From: Williamsia muralis
GTDB lineage: Bacteria; Actinomycetota; Actinomycetes; Mycobacteriales; Mycobacteriaceae
Length of the DNA stretch: 64,000 nt
Direction: 5' to 3'
NCBI RefSeq assembly: GCF_002735905.1
Contig: NZ_PEBD01000010.1
Span: 1,612,001-1,676,000, forward strand
Positions within the stretch are counted from its first letter, which is position 1. Each line of letters starts with the position of its first letter. Shown here piece by piece: positions 54,082 through 63,234 of this stretch. Both the position numbers and the translations under genes were made by a program. The notes beneath the pieces are model-generated. The model had not been told where the DNA came from. It saw nothing but the letters and a program-made list of their open reading frames with translations, and searched no databases.

Positions 54082-55491
54082 CTATTGCCTCTTCAGTAGC
54101 AACGTGCGGTCAACGGTGGTGACCAGAACTAAAGCAACCGAGCAGACGAGCATGACCACAGCCAGATTATGTAGACCTGGTGTGTCGGCACCATCTGGGA
54201 AGCATGCAGCAATTGCGACTGCTGCAAACATGGCACCCATGTACGTAAATGTGCGGAGGAGGCCAGCGGATGAGGCGATCCGGGCCGCAGGAGACTGTCT
54301 GTACAGGGCGTTCTGATTTGCCAAGCTAATGAGAGCCTGTGCAAGGCCCATCAGACTCGCGATTGCGATGAAGATCCATAAATTGGTGGATGTATTCACG
54401 AACAGCATCAAGCTGCACCCAGCCACCATTGCGGCTCCACCGATGGCGAGCTTGCTGACTATCCCCGGCCGCATGCCGGTGATTGCGGAGCCAAGAATCG
54501 CAACGCCGAACAGCGGCATCATGATTAGCCCCGAGACGGCTGGCTCTAGGTTTCGAGAGCTATCGAGCCACTGCACGAACCCATAGAGAAAGCCATACGA
54601 CGACATGTACGCGAGCGCTTGGCGGAGATAGGTCAGGAGCAGAGGTATATTGCCGGCAATCACTCGCACGTCGAGAAACGGATTGGCAGCTCGGCACTCA
54701 CGGATCACGAACCCGGCGAACACCGAGGCAGCGATAGGGAGTATGTACCAGTTCGACGCCCGCGGGGCCATTAGAAAAGACATCAAGGCCGTCAGGGAGA
54801 TGCCGAACAGCAACATGCCAACGACATCGATCGACCTCGAGTGCGCCGTGAATGCGGGATCTCGCAGAGGATTGCCGCGAGGCATCCTTCTGAATCCAAA
54901 TACTAGGCTTACAATCGCAAGAGGCACGTTAAGCGCAAAGATGAGACGCCAACTACCAACCCCTTGTAACGCGCCTCCAAGGGAGGGCCCGATCACGGCA
55001 ATTGTTTGAGTTGAAATTGCGAGCAGAGTGAGAACGGCCTGCGGACTGTCTCGCCCTGTTCGCTTGGCCTCGCTCCGAATTAAGTACATCGCGGCGGGAT
55101 ACCCGGCGCAGGTCCCGATTCCGATGACAACCCTTGCAACTACAAGGACGGTCAGTGACGGGGCGCAAGCCCCGAGGAGCCCAGCAGCTCCGACGAGAAG
55201 TGCGCCTGCAATGTACAAGGCGCGGGGACCAAATAAGTCAACCAGACGGCCAACAACCGGCTGGCCCACTGCCGTCGCAAGATACAAGCCTGTCACCAAC
55301 CAGGCTGTCTGAGCCGGGTCGGCATTCAGTGCCTGGCCGATGGGAATCAGAGCCACGGCGATGAGGGATGAATTGACTGGATTGAGGATGGACCCGAGCA
55401 CCATCGGCGCTAATAATCGTCGTTCGAACGATCCATCGTCGTTTGTCGATGCACGTGTACGTATGAGTCTAATCACCAACTTCGTAGTCAC
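54082..55491 (-). CDS. MFS transporter (drug:H+ antiporter-2-like)
   Basis: The 469-residue membrane protein has 12-14 hydrophobic segments. The MFS signature VGRLVDLFGPRALYIAG follows helix 2, ARVVIGIGTCAGYPAAMYLI resembles the antiporter motif, and GAISTQTIAV-like helices follow, as in the DHA2 branch. It would export or import a small organic compound using the proton gradient. The GTG start overlaps the stop of a 99-codon frame (GTGA). It is the last gene of a minus-strand group with the channel and dioxygenase genes. Confidence 0.88.
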   Translation of the reverse strand: MTTKLVIRLIRTRASTNDDGSFERRLLAPMVLGSILNPVNSSLIAVALIPIGQALNADPAQTAWLVTGLYLATAVGQPVVGRLVDLFGPRALYIAGALLVGAAGLLGACAPSLTVLVVARVVIGIGTCAGYPAAMYLIRSEAKRTGRDSPQAVLTLLAISTQTIAVIGPSLGGALQGVGSWRLIFALNVPLAIVSLVFGFRRMPRGNPLRDPAFTAHSRSIDVVGMLLFGISLTALMSFLMAPRASNWYILPIAASVFAGFVIRECRAANPFLDVRVIAGNIPLLLTYLRQALAYMSSYGFLYGFVQWLDSSRNLEPAVSGLIMMPLFGVAILGSAITGMRPGIVSKLAIGGAAMVAGCSLMLFVNTSTNLWIFIAIASLMGLAQALISLANQNALYRQSPAARIASSAGLLRTFTYMGAMFAAVAIAACFPDGADTPGLHNLAVVMLVCSVALVLVTTVDRTLLLKRQ

Positions 55492-55787
55492 GAACGCCTC
55501 ATTTTGGACATCTGTGAGTAGTTCAACCCAAATGCATGGGTTCGGACTGCAAAAGCTTGCTCTCCAGCTAGCTGCTGGATCTCCGACGATCCGCTATTGA
55601 CGCCGGACCGAACGCTGCCTTGACTGCGGACTATCTGGAAGCGGAATACGCACTGGGCATTCTCGATTGTGCACAAGAGCTTGAACTTTTCGGGCCTCAC
55701 AGCAAATCCCAGGTGCCAGAAATACTCGTGCTCAACGCATAACGCGTCGTTCGCCCGCTCCTGCACGGGTGTAAAGCCCGGGGTCAT
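55488..55787 (-). CDS. Possible small protein coupled to the MFS gene
   Basis: A 99-codon frame fills most of the 344-base gap between the dioxygenase and MFS genes. Its stop overlaps the MFS start as GTGA, which suggests translational coupling, but no ribosome site precedes its ATG and the sequence (including CVEHEYFWHLGFAVRPEKF) matches no known family. It may be real or a chance frame. Confidence 0.35.
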   Translation of the reverse strand: MTPGFTPVQERANDALCVEHEYFWHLGFAVRPEKFKLLCTIENAQCVFRFQIVRSQGSVRSGVNSGSSEIQQLAGEQAFAVRTHAFGLNYSQMSKMRRS

Positions 55788-55835
55788 GGATGGCGCACCA
55801 GCTAGCTAGTCAGTCAACCCGGTTCGCCGGATCCC

Positions 55836-56669
55836 TCACCAATCCAAGGACTTGAGGACCAACCGACGGAGGTGGCGAGGACTGCTGCCAACTGTGCCTG
55901 AGCGCGCGTGCTGCAACGCGAGATTGTCCCAGACCACCAGATCGCCGACTGTGTAGTGGTGCGAGTAGGTATTCGATTGGGCGTACAACGCTGAGAACGC
56001 TTCCTGAAGGAGCGCTTCGCCTTCGTCTGAGGTGGGTCCGAACTCGACAATGTGACTCGTGTAAAACTCACTTACGAAGAGAGACTTACGACCGCTGTGC
56101 GGGAGCGTTACGACCACCGGGTGGACCGCGTGCCGTACGTCTTGTAGGAAGCGGCCACGCGGGAAGTCCGCTTCACGGACGCGATAGGCCTCCTGCTTTG
56201 GGTCGTCTAAGTCGAGAATATGGACCGCAGTAAGCTTTTCGAGATCCGTCTGAATGCTACGAGGTAGGCTCTCGAACGCGTGGACCCCACTCGCGAAACT
56301 CGTGGGCGGCGAGGTAGGCGAGACATCAATAGCATAAAGGGATGTCCCCGCCCGTGGCCGCTCGCGGTATGCGCCGTCGTTATGGAAGAGAAGGCGTCCA
56401 GCACCTGCGGGGCTTTTGTTCTCGATCTCGACGTTGGTCATGTACTCGAAGTAGCCTCCAGCGTCGAACTGATGAAGGGGCCCAAGATACTTGACGAATC
56501 GGTCGTGGTCGTCGCCCTCTAGCGCTTGGCCGCGTACAAGGACGAGCAGATGATCCTGGAAGGCGCGCCGGAGTTGATCAATGTCGGTGTCGGGCAGCGG
56601 CTTAGTTAGATCCACGTCGAGCAGCTCGACTCCAATGGAGCCTTCGAGGGGTGAGAGCCTCATGATCAT
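55836..56669 (-). CDS. TauD/TfdA-family Fe(II)/2-oxoglutarate dioxygenase
   Basis: The 277-residue protein is a taurine/2,4-D dioxygenase relative. Iron ligands are His96 and Asp98 in LFHNDGAY and the distal His254 in NLALQHARSG; an Arg near 269 would bind 2-oxoglutarate. The N terminus SIGVELLDVDLTKPL and the segment DHLLVLVRGQ are typical. It couples decarboxylation of 2-oxoglutarate to hydroxylation of an unknown substrate. The ATG at 56669 is placed 9 bases after a TATAAT box; ATG 56663 is possible. The open frame continues 69 codons upstream but is not protein-like. Confidence 0.9.
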   Translation of the reverse strand: MIMRLSPLEGSIGVELLDVDLTKPLPDTDIDQLRRAFQDHLLVLVRGQALEGDDHDRFVKYLGPLHQFDAGGYFEYMTNVEIENKSPAGAGRLLFHNDGAYRERPRAGTSLYAIDVSPTSPPTSFASGVHAFESLPRSIQTDLEKLTAVHILDLDDPKQEAYRVREADFPRGRFLQDVRHAVHPVVVTLPHSGRKSLFVSEFYTSHIVEFGPTSDEGEALLQEAFSALYAQSNTYSHHYTVGDLVVWDNLALQHARSGTVGSSPRHLRRLVLKSLDW

Positions 56670-56678
56670 CCAATTCTG

Positions 56679-56684
56679 ATTATA
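56679..56684 (-). promoter_or_regulatory. Consensus -10 box of the dioxygenase gene
   Basis: TATAAT on the minus strand, 9 bases before ATG 56669, within an AT-rich patch (CCAATAAATATAATC). The -35 region is weak. It suggests the dioxygenase has its own promoter. Confidence 0.5.
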
Positions 56685-56796
56685 TTTATTGGGGTTGTGA
56701 TGAGGGTAACGTCGTGGGGTGGTGGAAGTCAACAGGTTACCTGTCGGTCTTCCGTCTGTGTGCTGACGGATTGCGTGTTTCAGGTGCTGCCTGATC

Positions 56797-58125
56797 TCAG
56801 GGCCGGCAGTCAATGATCTCGCTGACAGGGATCTTCGTGTAGGACGAGGTCGCCGGGTCGGCAGCGGCTCGCTCAACGTAAAAGTGGTTCCTGTCGGAGA
56901 GAACGCGTTTCGGTTTGTGGCCCAACATGCTTGCCGCCACGTACATAGCGCTCAGGCTCGTTACATCACATATCGCACCCAGTCGCAGTAACGACCTCGT
57001 CTCAGCGATGGCCTCGTGTTCACCAGCACGTATGACCAGTCTAATTGAGGGCGAAACCCTCTGTGCGGCAAGTGCGACTGCGACGTTATCTAGATCGTCC
57101 GAGCCGACAGCGGCGAGCGCCATCGCGCGCTTCACGCCAACCCGTTTCAAGATGCCTCGATCGCCTCCATGTCCGACGATTGTGGGGATGTTTAGCGAGC
57201 GAACCAGTCGGAGATTCTTTGCCTCCGGGTCGCGTTCAATGCCAACGACCGGGACGCGAAGTGCTTGGAGCTCGAGGCACAAGCGGAGCCCAACCTGTCC
57301 TAGCCCGACGACGACAACGTGTCCGCTGCGGGGCAGCACCCGGCGTCCAATGAGACCTACAAGTCTACGACCCAGGATGCGGTCAACTACTCCTGCGGTA
57401 AACATGGCCGTGAAGATGACTGTGACGAGCATGGCTACGGATGCAAACAGTGCGTAGGGAGAACTGCCGTGGGTGTCGGTGGCTGGACCAACCGTTGTAA
57501 CGACTCGGACTGCCTCGTTGAATGCGTGGAGTGGCGGCAGATGCAATGCAATCACGAGCCAGAGCCAGTCTGCGACAAGCACCGCGAAGAGTCCGGTCAA
57601 GCCTGCCAAGAGCATGTACGTACCGAGATCGTGCGAACCGAGCAGTCCGGTCACGCTGGTGAGAACGCGCCGCCACCATGCCGGTCGCGGAAGCTGCACC
57701 AATGAGTTTTGGAGCCTTCCATTTTCAGCCCGAGTCTCGAGCATCTGAGCGCCTACCTGCTGAGCCGCAATCAAATTGGGGTCGAGGCAGGGGCCAGCGA
57801 GGGCCGGTGCCGCGAGGTCCGCGGGAGTTGTGACATCGCATTGCGGCAGCATCTGGGCCAGATGGTCGGCGATCGTTCGATCGAATATGGTTACGAGTAA
57901 GTGGGTGTCGGGCGAGATATGCGCAATTGCCAAGGCGTATCGGAGTGCTAGGACGTCGTCGTGAACCAAAACTGCCGCGCCGCGCAGGTCGCCAGTTATC
58001 GTGAGTCGCAGGTCGCCGTCAGTTGGTTTGAACTGATGGGCTACTCGGTTCCCCCTCTCACGCAGGGCAGAACAGACCCGACGTGCGAGAATCGTCTCTC
58101 CCACGACCAAATATGAATCAGGCAT
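56797..58125 (-). CDS. RCK/TrkA-N ion channel-like membrane protein
   Basis: The 442-residue protein has an N-terminal degenerate TrkA-N fold (SYLVVGETILARRVCSAL). A two-helix membrane region (LLAGLTGLFAVLVADWLWLVI, then LFASVAMLVTVIFTAMFTAG) surrounds a pore-like loop VVTTVGPATD. A full RCK dinucleotide-binding domain follows (HVVVVGLGQVGLRL, then VGIERDPEA). The pore motif is TTVGPA instead of TVGYG, so K+ selectivity is doubtful. The ATG at 58125 has AGGGG 7 bases upstream; the longer open frame is not protein-like. It precedes the dioxygenase gene by 127 bases on the same strand. Confidence 0.82.
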   Translation of the reverse strand: MPDSYLVVGETILARRVCSALRERGNRVAHQFKPTDGDLRLTITGDLRGAAVLVHDDVLALRYALAIAHISPDTHLLVTIFDRTIADHLAQMLPQCDVTTPADLAAPALAGPCLDPNLIAAQQVGAQMLETRAENGRLQNSLVQLPRPAWWRRVLTSVTGLLGSHDLGTYMLLAGLTGLFAVLVADWLWLVIALHLPPLHAFNEAVRVVTTVGPATDTHGSSPYALFASVAMLVTVIFTAMFTAGVVDRILGRRLVGLIGRRVLPRSGHVVVVGLGQVGLRLCLELQALRVPVVGIERDPEAKNLRLVRSLNIPTIVGHGGDRGILKRVGVKRAMALAAVGSDDLDNVAVALAAQRVSPSIRLVIRAGEHEAIAETRSLLRLGAICDVTSLSAMYVAASMLGHKPKRVLSDRNHFYVERAAADPATSSYTKIPVSEIIDCRP

Positions 58126-58343
58126 GTCAGGACCCCTCTCGAGGGCGTGGTGCTTGACCTGTCGAGTTCGACGGCCGATCGCAGGAGGAAATCTTCCTCT
58201 GTCTTGCAGAAGCGTGTGCTCGCCGCCGCTCAAAAAGTCGAGCTCACGTCTTTGCCCCAACGCCTCACAAACTATGCCTAGGATAGGCATGTATGACTCT
58301 AGCTCTTGCAGATCAATGTCACTGGTGGGAGGCACGGAGAACA

Positions 58344-59099
58344 ATGGATAGCCAGCGCCACGCAGGGAAGACCGTCGTTGTAACCGGCGCAGCGAGTGGC
58401 ATCGGTCGCGCCGCGGCACTGCGATTCGCACGTGAGGGCGCGATCGTCGTCGGCTGCAATGTGAGCGATCGCTCGCGAGCGGCCGCAAGCAAGTTCTTCG
58501 CCGAACAGGGTGTCGAGGTTCGCTTGATGAAGGCAGATATCTCGATTCAGTATGACGTAGACGCGTTGTTCGAATCGCTCGAGGCGGGAGTGGACGTCCT
58601 CGCGAACGTTGCCGGGGTGATGGACGGGTACATGCCACTCGGAGAAGTCGATGATGACACCTGGACGCGCGTCGTCGACGTGAACCTCACTGGATTGATG
58701 CGCGTATCGCGAGCAGCCCTGAAGTCGATGCTCGACAACGGCGGAGGGTCGATAGTGACTGTCGGGTCTCGTGCATCGCTTGGGGCAGGGCCGGCCGGAG
58801 TTGCCTACGCGACAACCAAGCACGGCGTGCTCGGGTTAGTAAAAAGCATCGCTTGGTATTACGGCCCACAGAACGTCCGCTCGAACGCCGTACTCCCAGG
58901 TGGCGTGCACTCTGAAATGCACAAATCCTCAGACCGAAGCGGATGGGCGTTTGAGCGAGCATCGATAGCTAAGGCGCCGATGCCACCGAAGGGTGAAGCA
59001 GACGATATTGCGGCAGCAGTGTCGTGGGTGGCGAGTACTGAAGCGGCTTACGTCAACGGTGCAGTCGTCAGCGTGGACGGAGGATGGTCGGCTGCGTAG
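58344..59099 (+). CDS. Short-chain dehydrogenase/reductase (SDR)
   Basis: The 251-residue classical SDR has VTGAASGIGRAAALRF as cofactor motif, LANVAGVMDGYMPL near the NNAG position, and YATTKHGVLGLVKS with catalytic Tyr and Lys. It ends VNGAVVSVDGGWSAA. GGAG lies 6 bases before the ATG at 58344. It is divergent from the channel gene and followed by the ABC transporter operon. Reaction type (NAD(P)-dependent alcohol/ketone interconversion) follows from the family; the substrate is unknown. Confidence 0.9.
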   Translation: MDSQRHAGKTVVVTGAASGIGRAAALRFAREGAIVVGCNVSDRSRAAASKFFAEQGVEVRLMKADISIQYDVDALFESLEAGVDVLANVAGVMDGYMPLGEVDDDTWTRVVDVNLTGLMRVSRAALKSMLDNGGGSIVTVGSRASLGAGPAGVAYATTKHGVLGLVKSIAWYYGPQNVRSNAVLPGGVHSEMHKSSDRSGWAFERASIAKAPMPPKGEADDIAAAVSWVASTEAAYVNGAVVSVDGGWSAA

Positions 59100-59150
59100 G
59101 TGATTAGCCCCGCTGCCGCTCCATCATGAGATGTGGCGCACAACCTTCGT

Positions 59151-59174
59151 TGACAACCATACCTATGTTTGTCA
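59151..59174 (+). promoter_or_regulatory. Inverted repeat upstream of the ABC importer
   Basis: TGACAA (59151-59156) and TTGTCA (59169-59174) form a perfect inverted repeat with 12 bases between. It overlaps a TTGACA -35-like box at 59150. It is 44 bases before the substrate-binding protein gene, a natural operator position. Confidence 0.45.
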
Positions 59175-59217
59175 GCATTACTTCGCAGCATACTCATTGA
59201 CAGTCGGAGGAACCGTA

Positions 59218-60273
59218 GTGAAGTCGCGAAGCAGTCGTAGCTGGCACATCTCAGGTATCGCGGTACTCGCCGCGGCTGGCCTATTCGCCACAGCGTGCGG
59301 GGGCAGTGAATCCGCGACTGCAACTCGGCCGAGTGATCCGTCGGCTGCCGCGCTCTTCGATGCTGCACAAGAGAAAGACGAAATCTTCGTTTACTCAGTC
59401 TTGCAGGGTGAGCTCAACGACCAGCTGGAAGCTGGGTATGCGTCAACTTATGGCACACCGCTCACTATCGAGAAGATCGCGGGATCAGCGTTGTCGGCAC
59501 GCTTCGAGTCTGAGGCCGCGGCAAACGCAGATAAGTCTGACGTGGTCATCAGCAGTGACTGCACGTTCATCCACGATCAAATTGCCAAGGGCACGATGGT
59601 CTCCATTGCCGGAGCGGGCGTCCCTGGGTACCCGGGCGACTACCCTGCTGAGTTCCAGGTCGATGAGGGCGCGGTCCCGATTGTTCAGATGAACCCTCTT
59701 GGGATCGGTTACAACTCGTCCAAAGTGAACGAAGATGATGTGCCCACCAGCTGGGATCAATTGATTGACCCTAAGTGGAAGGGCAAAATCCTCATGGTCG
59801 GGCCTAACAGTTCGGCCGCCCAGACCCAAATGTGGAACTATCTCATTGAGTCGCGGGGCGAAAGTTTTGTAAAGCAGTTGGCAGGCCAAGCGGCACAGTT
59901 CTTTCCGTCTACGGGGCCAGCTTCGGAGGCTCTCGCAGCAGGTGAGGGCGATCTGCTGATTCCGACCGCTGCACAGGTTACGAACACGACAGCCCAAACA
60001 GGTGCTCCGACCGCGTTTCAGCCAGTCGAAGAGACCACGAGCGCGTGGCTGTGTGTTGGTCTTCCCGCCAAGGCGCCGAATACCGAGGGTGCGAGATTAT
60101 TCCTGAGCTACTTGCTTTCTCCCGCGGGCAGTGAAGCGCTGAACGGCAACAAAGAGACCGGTAGCGTTGGACCCTTCGGCACGGGAGTTCAGATGCCGAC
60201 GGGCTACGTACCTCCGTCGACGGTCACACCCGAGCTGACGGCCAACGTCGCAGGCATCGTGGGAATCTCGTAG
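59218..60273 (+). CDS. ABC transporter substrate-binding lipoprotein
   Basis: The 351-residue protein has a lipoprotein signal: a basic start (KSRSSRSW), a hydrophobic stretch (ISGIAVLAAAGLFATAC) and a lipobox Cys near residue 29. The mature part resembles type-2 binding proteins of the iron/aminoethylphosphonate group: FVYSVLQGELNDQL, DVVISSDCTFIHDQIAKG, TSWDQLIDPKWKGKI, LFLSYLLSPAGSEALN. It would be anchored outside the membrane and deliver its ligand to the fused permease. GGAGG lies 7 bases before the GTG. Ligand could be a metal chelate, organic acid or phosphonate. Confidence 0.88.
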   Translation: MKSRSSRSWHISGIAVLAAAGLFATACGGSESATATRPSDPSAAALFDAAQEKDEIFVYSVLQGELNDQLEAGYASTYGTPLTIEKIAGSALSARFESEAAANADKSDVVISSDCTFIHDQIAKGTMVSIAGAGVPGYPGDYPAEFQVDEGAVPIVQMNPLGIGYNSSKVNEDDVPTSWDQLIDPKWKGKILMVGPNSSAAQTQMWNYLIESRGESFVKQLAGQAAQFFPSTGPASEALAAGEGDLLIPTAAQVTNTTAQTGAPTAFQPVEETTSAWLCVGLPAKAPNTEGARLFLSYLLSPAGSEALNGNKETGSVGPFGTGVQMPTGYVPPSTVTPELTANVAGIVGIS

Positions 60274-60342
60274 CAGTCACAGTGATGGATTTGTGCACCC
60301 GATTCTGAACCACTATCCCCGTAGACGTGACGAAAGGCCGAC

Positions 60343-62088
60343 ATGAGCAGTCTGTCTGTTGTGCCGAAGCGCTTCTGGCAACGCCGGTTAGCGCGCCCGA
60401 GCACATTCCAGATCATCAGCACCCTAATCATTGCCGTCGTGGCCGTGCTCGTTGCGTACCCATTTGTACGCGTGGTTGGAGGCATGTTCTTCGAGGACGG
60501 GCTTCCTAGCGTCGAACCCATAAGACGTGCAGTCACCGCCCCCGGCGTGGGTGAGTTGCTGTCTAATTCTGTAGTGATCGTCAGCGGATCGGGAATGCTT
60601 GCAGTAGTTGTGGGCTCATTGCTGGCCTGGCTGAACGAACGCACAAACGCTCGAATTGCCGGACTTACCGACTTTGTGCCGTTAATGCCGTTTATTCTCC
60701 CCTCTATCGCCCTGGCAATCGGATGGACCCTCCTGTTGTCGCCGGGAGCGGGAATGATTAACGTGCTAATACGCGCCATATTGGGCTGGTTCGGTATCGA
60801 AATTGAGAGAGGTCCGTTCGATATATATACGCTGTACGGAATGATTTTTTGCTACTTCATCGTGTTGGTCCCTTACGTGTTTCTGTTTGTGACCGCAGGT
60901 CTGCGCAACATGCCCGGCGATTTGGAGGAGGCTGCGAGGATCTCGGGAGCGGGTGCGTTTAAAACATTCTGGAAGGTGACACTGCCAGCGCTGAAACCCA
61001 ACATTGCTGGCGCCGCAGTGATTGTGGTCTGGTTCGGGTTTGCGATGTTTTCCATTCCATTAATCATCGGCACTGGAGCGCAGATTGATGTGCTGACTGT
61101 CCGGATTGTTCGGTTGATCAACTTCACGTACCCACCGCAGACTGATCTCGCCGTGAGTCTCAGTCTGTTCATCCTTGTTATCGTCGGTGGTGCGTGGCTG
61201 ATTCAGCTACGCATCATGCGCGGTGGTCTCTTTGTGCAAGTAGGAGGCGGGAAAGGTGCACGGAACTCGAAAGTCGATCTGGGGCCCTGGTGCTGGCCCG
61301 CGCGAATCTTCTTAATCGGCTTCCTGCTCATCTCGGGACTTTTTCCACTAATTGGGCTGTTAATCACTGCACTAAATGGATACTGGAGCGCAGACATTCA
61401 ATGGTCAGAGCTCGGGTTTTCTGCATTTCAAAGGGTTCTTGAAAATGAACAAAACCTGGTGGCTCTTCGTAACAGCCTGCTCTTGGGTCTCATCGCCGGG
61501 ACCGGGATCGTCCTGTTCTCAGCTCTAATGTCGACCTATATGCAGAAGTCCGGCGGTGGGCCGTTCAAGCGAGTACTCGAGGCAGCGATCCGAGTTCCAG
61601 TGGTTGTGTCCGGTTTTGTACTTATAGTAGGCATGATCATCGCGTACTCCGGAGCCCCGTTCTTCCTGCAAGGTACGTTCCTGCTATTCGTCATCGCATA
61701 TATGGCTACTGCAATCCCTCAGGCGTCGCTAATATCTGACTCGGCGGCAGCGCAAATTAGTAAAGAGATGGCAGAAGCCGGCTCAATATCCGGTGCTCGT
61801 GAGGGAAAAATATTCTCGCGAATCCAGTTGCCGCTGATGGCGCCAGGACTGGTTGCAGGATGGACGCTGGTATTCGTCAATATTACTGGCGATATGGAAG
61901 TCGCAGCCATGCTGGCTTCCAGTTCGCAACCAGTGGTCGGTTTTCAGATTCTCGAGACCTACAACATCGGAAGGTTTGCAGATCTCGCCGCGATGGCGTT
62001 GATGCTCACGATTCTGACGACGGCGTGCGTGGCGATCGGTACCATTCTTGGTCGGTTGCTCGAAGGCCGATCTCGGAAAGCAACGTGA
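60343..62088 (+). CDS. ABC transporter permease with two fused membrane domains
   Basis: The 581-residue protein contains two binding-protein-dependent permease domains in one chain, as in iron- and polyamine/phosphonate-type importers. The EAA loops appear as LEEAARISGAGAFKTFWKVTLP (about residue 196) and EMAEAGSISGAREGKIFSRIQLP (about 475). About 12 membrane segments are visible. GAAAGG precedes the ATG by 5 bases. The stop overlaps the ATPase start (TGATG). It forms the complete membrane part of the importer. Confidence 0.92.
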   Translation: MSSLSVVPKRFWQRRLARPSTFQIISTLIIAVVAVLVAYPFVRVVGGMFFEDGLPSVEPIRRAVTAPGVGELLSNSVVIVSGSGMLAVVVGSLLAWLNERTNARIAGLTDFVPLMPFILPSIALAIGWTLLLSPGAGMINVLIRAILGWFGIEIERGPFDIYTLYGMIFCYFIVLVPYVFLFVTAGLRNMPGDLEEAARISGAGAFKTFWKVTLPALKPNIAGAAVIVVWFGFAMFSIPLIIGTGAQIDVLTVRIVRLINFTYPPQTDLAVSLSLFILVIVGGAWLIQLRIMRGGLFVQVGGGKGARNSKVDLGPWCWPARIFLIGFLLISGLFPLIGLLITALNGYWSADIQWSELGFSAFQRVLENEQNLVALRNSLLLGLIAGTGIVLFSALMSTYMQKSGGGPFKRVLEAAIRVPVVVSGFVLIVGMIIAYSGAPFFLQGTFLLFVIAYMATAIPQASLISDSAAAQISKEMAEAGSISGAREGKIFSRIQLPLMAPGLVAGWTLVFVNITGDMEVAAMLASSSQPVVGFQILETYNIGRFADLAAMALMLTILTTACVAIGTILGRLLEGRSRKAT

Positions 62089-63233
62089 TGAAGCCTACTA
62101 AAAGGATTAGATCGATGACTCAAAAGACGGCACCTGTGGTCGAGGTTACCAATCTCATCAAGACCTTTCGTCGACGAGACGGCGTGGTAGTAAGTGCTGT
62201 AGACGATGTGTCGCTGGCTGTGCACCCGGGTGAGTTCGTGGTTCTACTGGGTCCTAGTGGGTGCGGTAAGACAACCCTTTTGCGATGTATCGCGGGCTTG
62301 GAGCATCCAGACTCCGGGACCGTGTCGGTTCACGGCAAGGTTCAGTTCGGCAACGAAGGTAAAGTTCGGGTTTCAGCGGAGGGACGCCGATTAAGCATGG
62401 TCTTCCAGTCCTATGCGCTCTGGCCGCATATGACTGTGTCGGATAACGTTGCTTTTCCTCTGAAGAACCGAAAAATTGGAAAGTCGGAGATCCAGCGCCG
62501 CGTCGGGGGTGCTCTTGAGAAAGTTGGCGTTGACAGCCTCGCCAAGTCGTACCCATCACAAATCAGCGGCGGACAACAGCAGCGCGTAGCCCTTGCCCGG
62601 GCGTTGGTCTCCAACGACGGACTCATTCTCTTTGATGAGCCGTTGTCAAATGTCGACGCCCGGGTTCGTGACGAGCTCCGCTTCGAAATCCTTGAAATGC
62701 AGCGCGAGATTGGATTTGCCGCGCTGTACGTCACGCACGACCAAACCGAGGCCATGGCAATGGCCGATCAGATCGCTGTACTCGGTGGCGGTAAAGTCCG
62801 ACAACTGGGATCGCCGGACGAGATCTACCTACGGCCGACGTCTGCATACGTTGCCAAGTTCGTCGGAACAGCGAACGAGCTCGCTGGCACAGTCGTAGAG
62901 GTCGATGCCGACGGGCGGTTATCTGTCAATACTCACCTTGGGAAGGTGTCAGCGGTGTCGGGTGACGGGTTGTGCGCCGCCGGCGACGATGTAGTACTGG
63001 TCTGGCGCCCCGAGGATGCGCAAGTCGTGACCGGAGAACGCAGCGACGAAGCGGCCAATGTATGGACCGGCCGGATCCTTGCCTCGGTATTTGTCGGCGC
63101 GCACATTGAGGCTGATGTCTCGTTCGGCGATGTCAAACAGCGTCTGTGGAGCATGACCGGGGGGTTCCCATCCGCGGGCAGTACTATCTCAATCTTCGTT
63201 CCTCCTCGCTCCGTTCGAGCTTTTAGGCCTTGA
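62088..63233 (+). CDS. ABC transporter ATP-binding protein
   Basis: The 381-residue ATPase has Walker A GPSGCGKTT, the Q-loop VFQSYALWPHMTV, the signature SGGQQQRVALARAL, Walker B LILFDEPLSNVD and the switch His in YVTHDQTEAM. A C-terminal TOBE-like region follows, so it belongs with iron/polyamine-type importers. The ATG at 62088 overlaps the permease stop by one base; ATG 62115 (AGGA upstream) is an alternative. It powers the importer formed by the two preceding genes. Confidence 0.93.
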   Translation: MKPTKRIRSMTQKTAPVVEVTNLIKTFRRRDGVVVSAVDDVSLAVHPGEFVVLLGPSGCGKTTLLRCIAGLEHPDSGTVSVHGKVQFGNEGKVRVSAEGRRLSMVFQSYALWPHMTVSDNVAFPLKNRKIGKSEIQRRVGGALEKVGVDSLAKSYPSQISGGQQQRVALARALVSNDGLILFDEPLSNVDARVRDELRFEILEMQREIGFAALYVTHDQTEAMAMADQIAVLGGGKVRQLGSPDEIYLRPTSAYVAKFVGTANELAGTVVEVDADGRLSVNTHLGKVSAVSGDGLCAAGDDVVLVWRPEDAQVVTGERSDEAANVWTGRILASVFVGAHIEADVSFGDVKQRLWSMTGGFPSAGSTISIFVPPRSVRAFRP

Positions 63234-63234
63234 A

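Noticed and set aside
58126-58638. N-terminal extension of the channel-like protein
   Set aside because: Arg/Pro/Ser-rich sequence with no domain; the ATG at 58125 has a good ribosome site and begins the TrkA-N-like fold.
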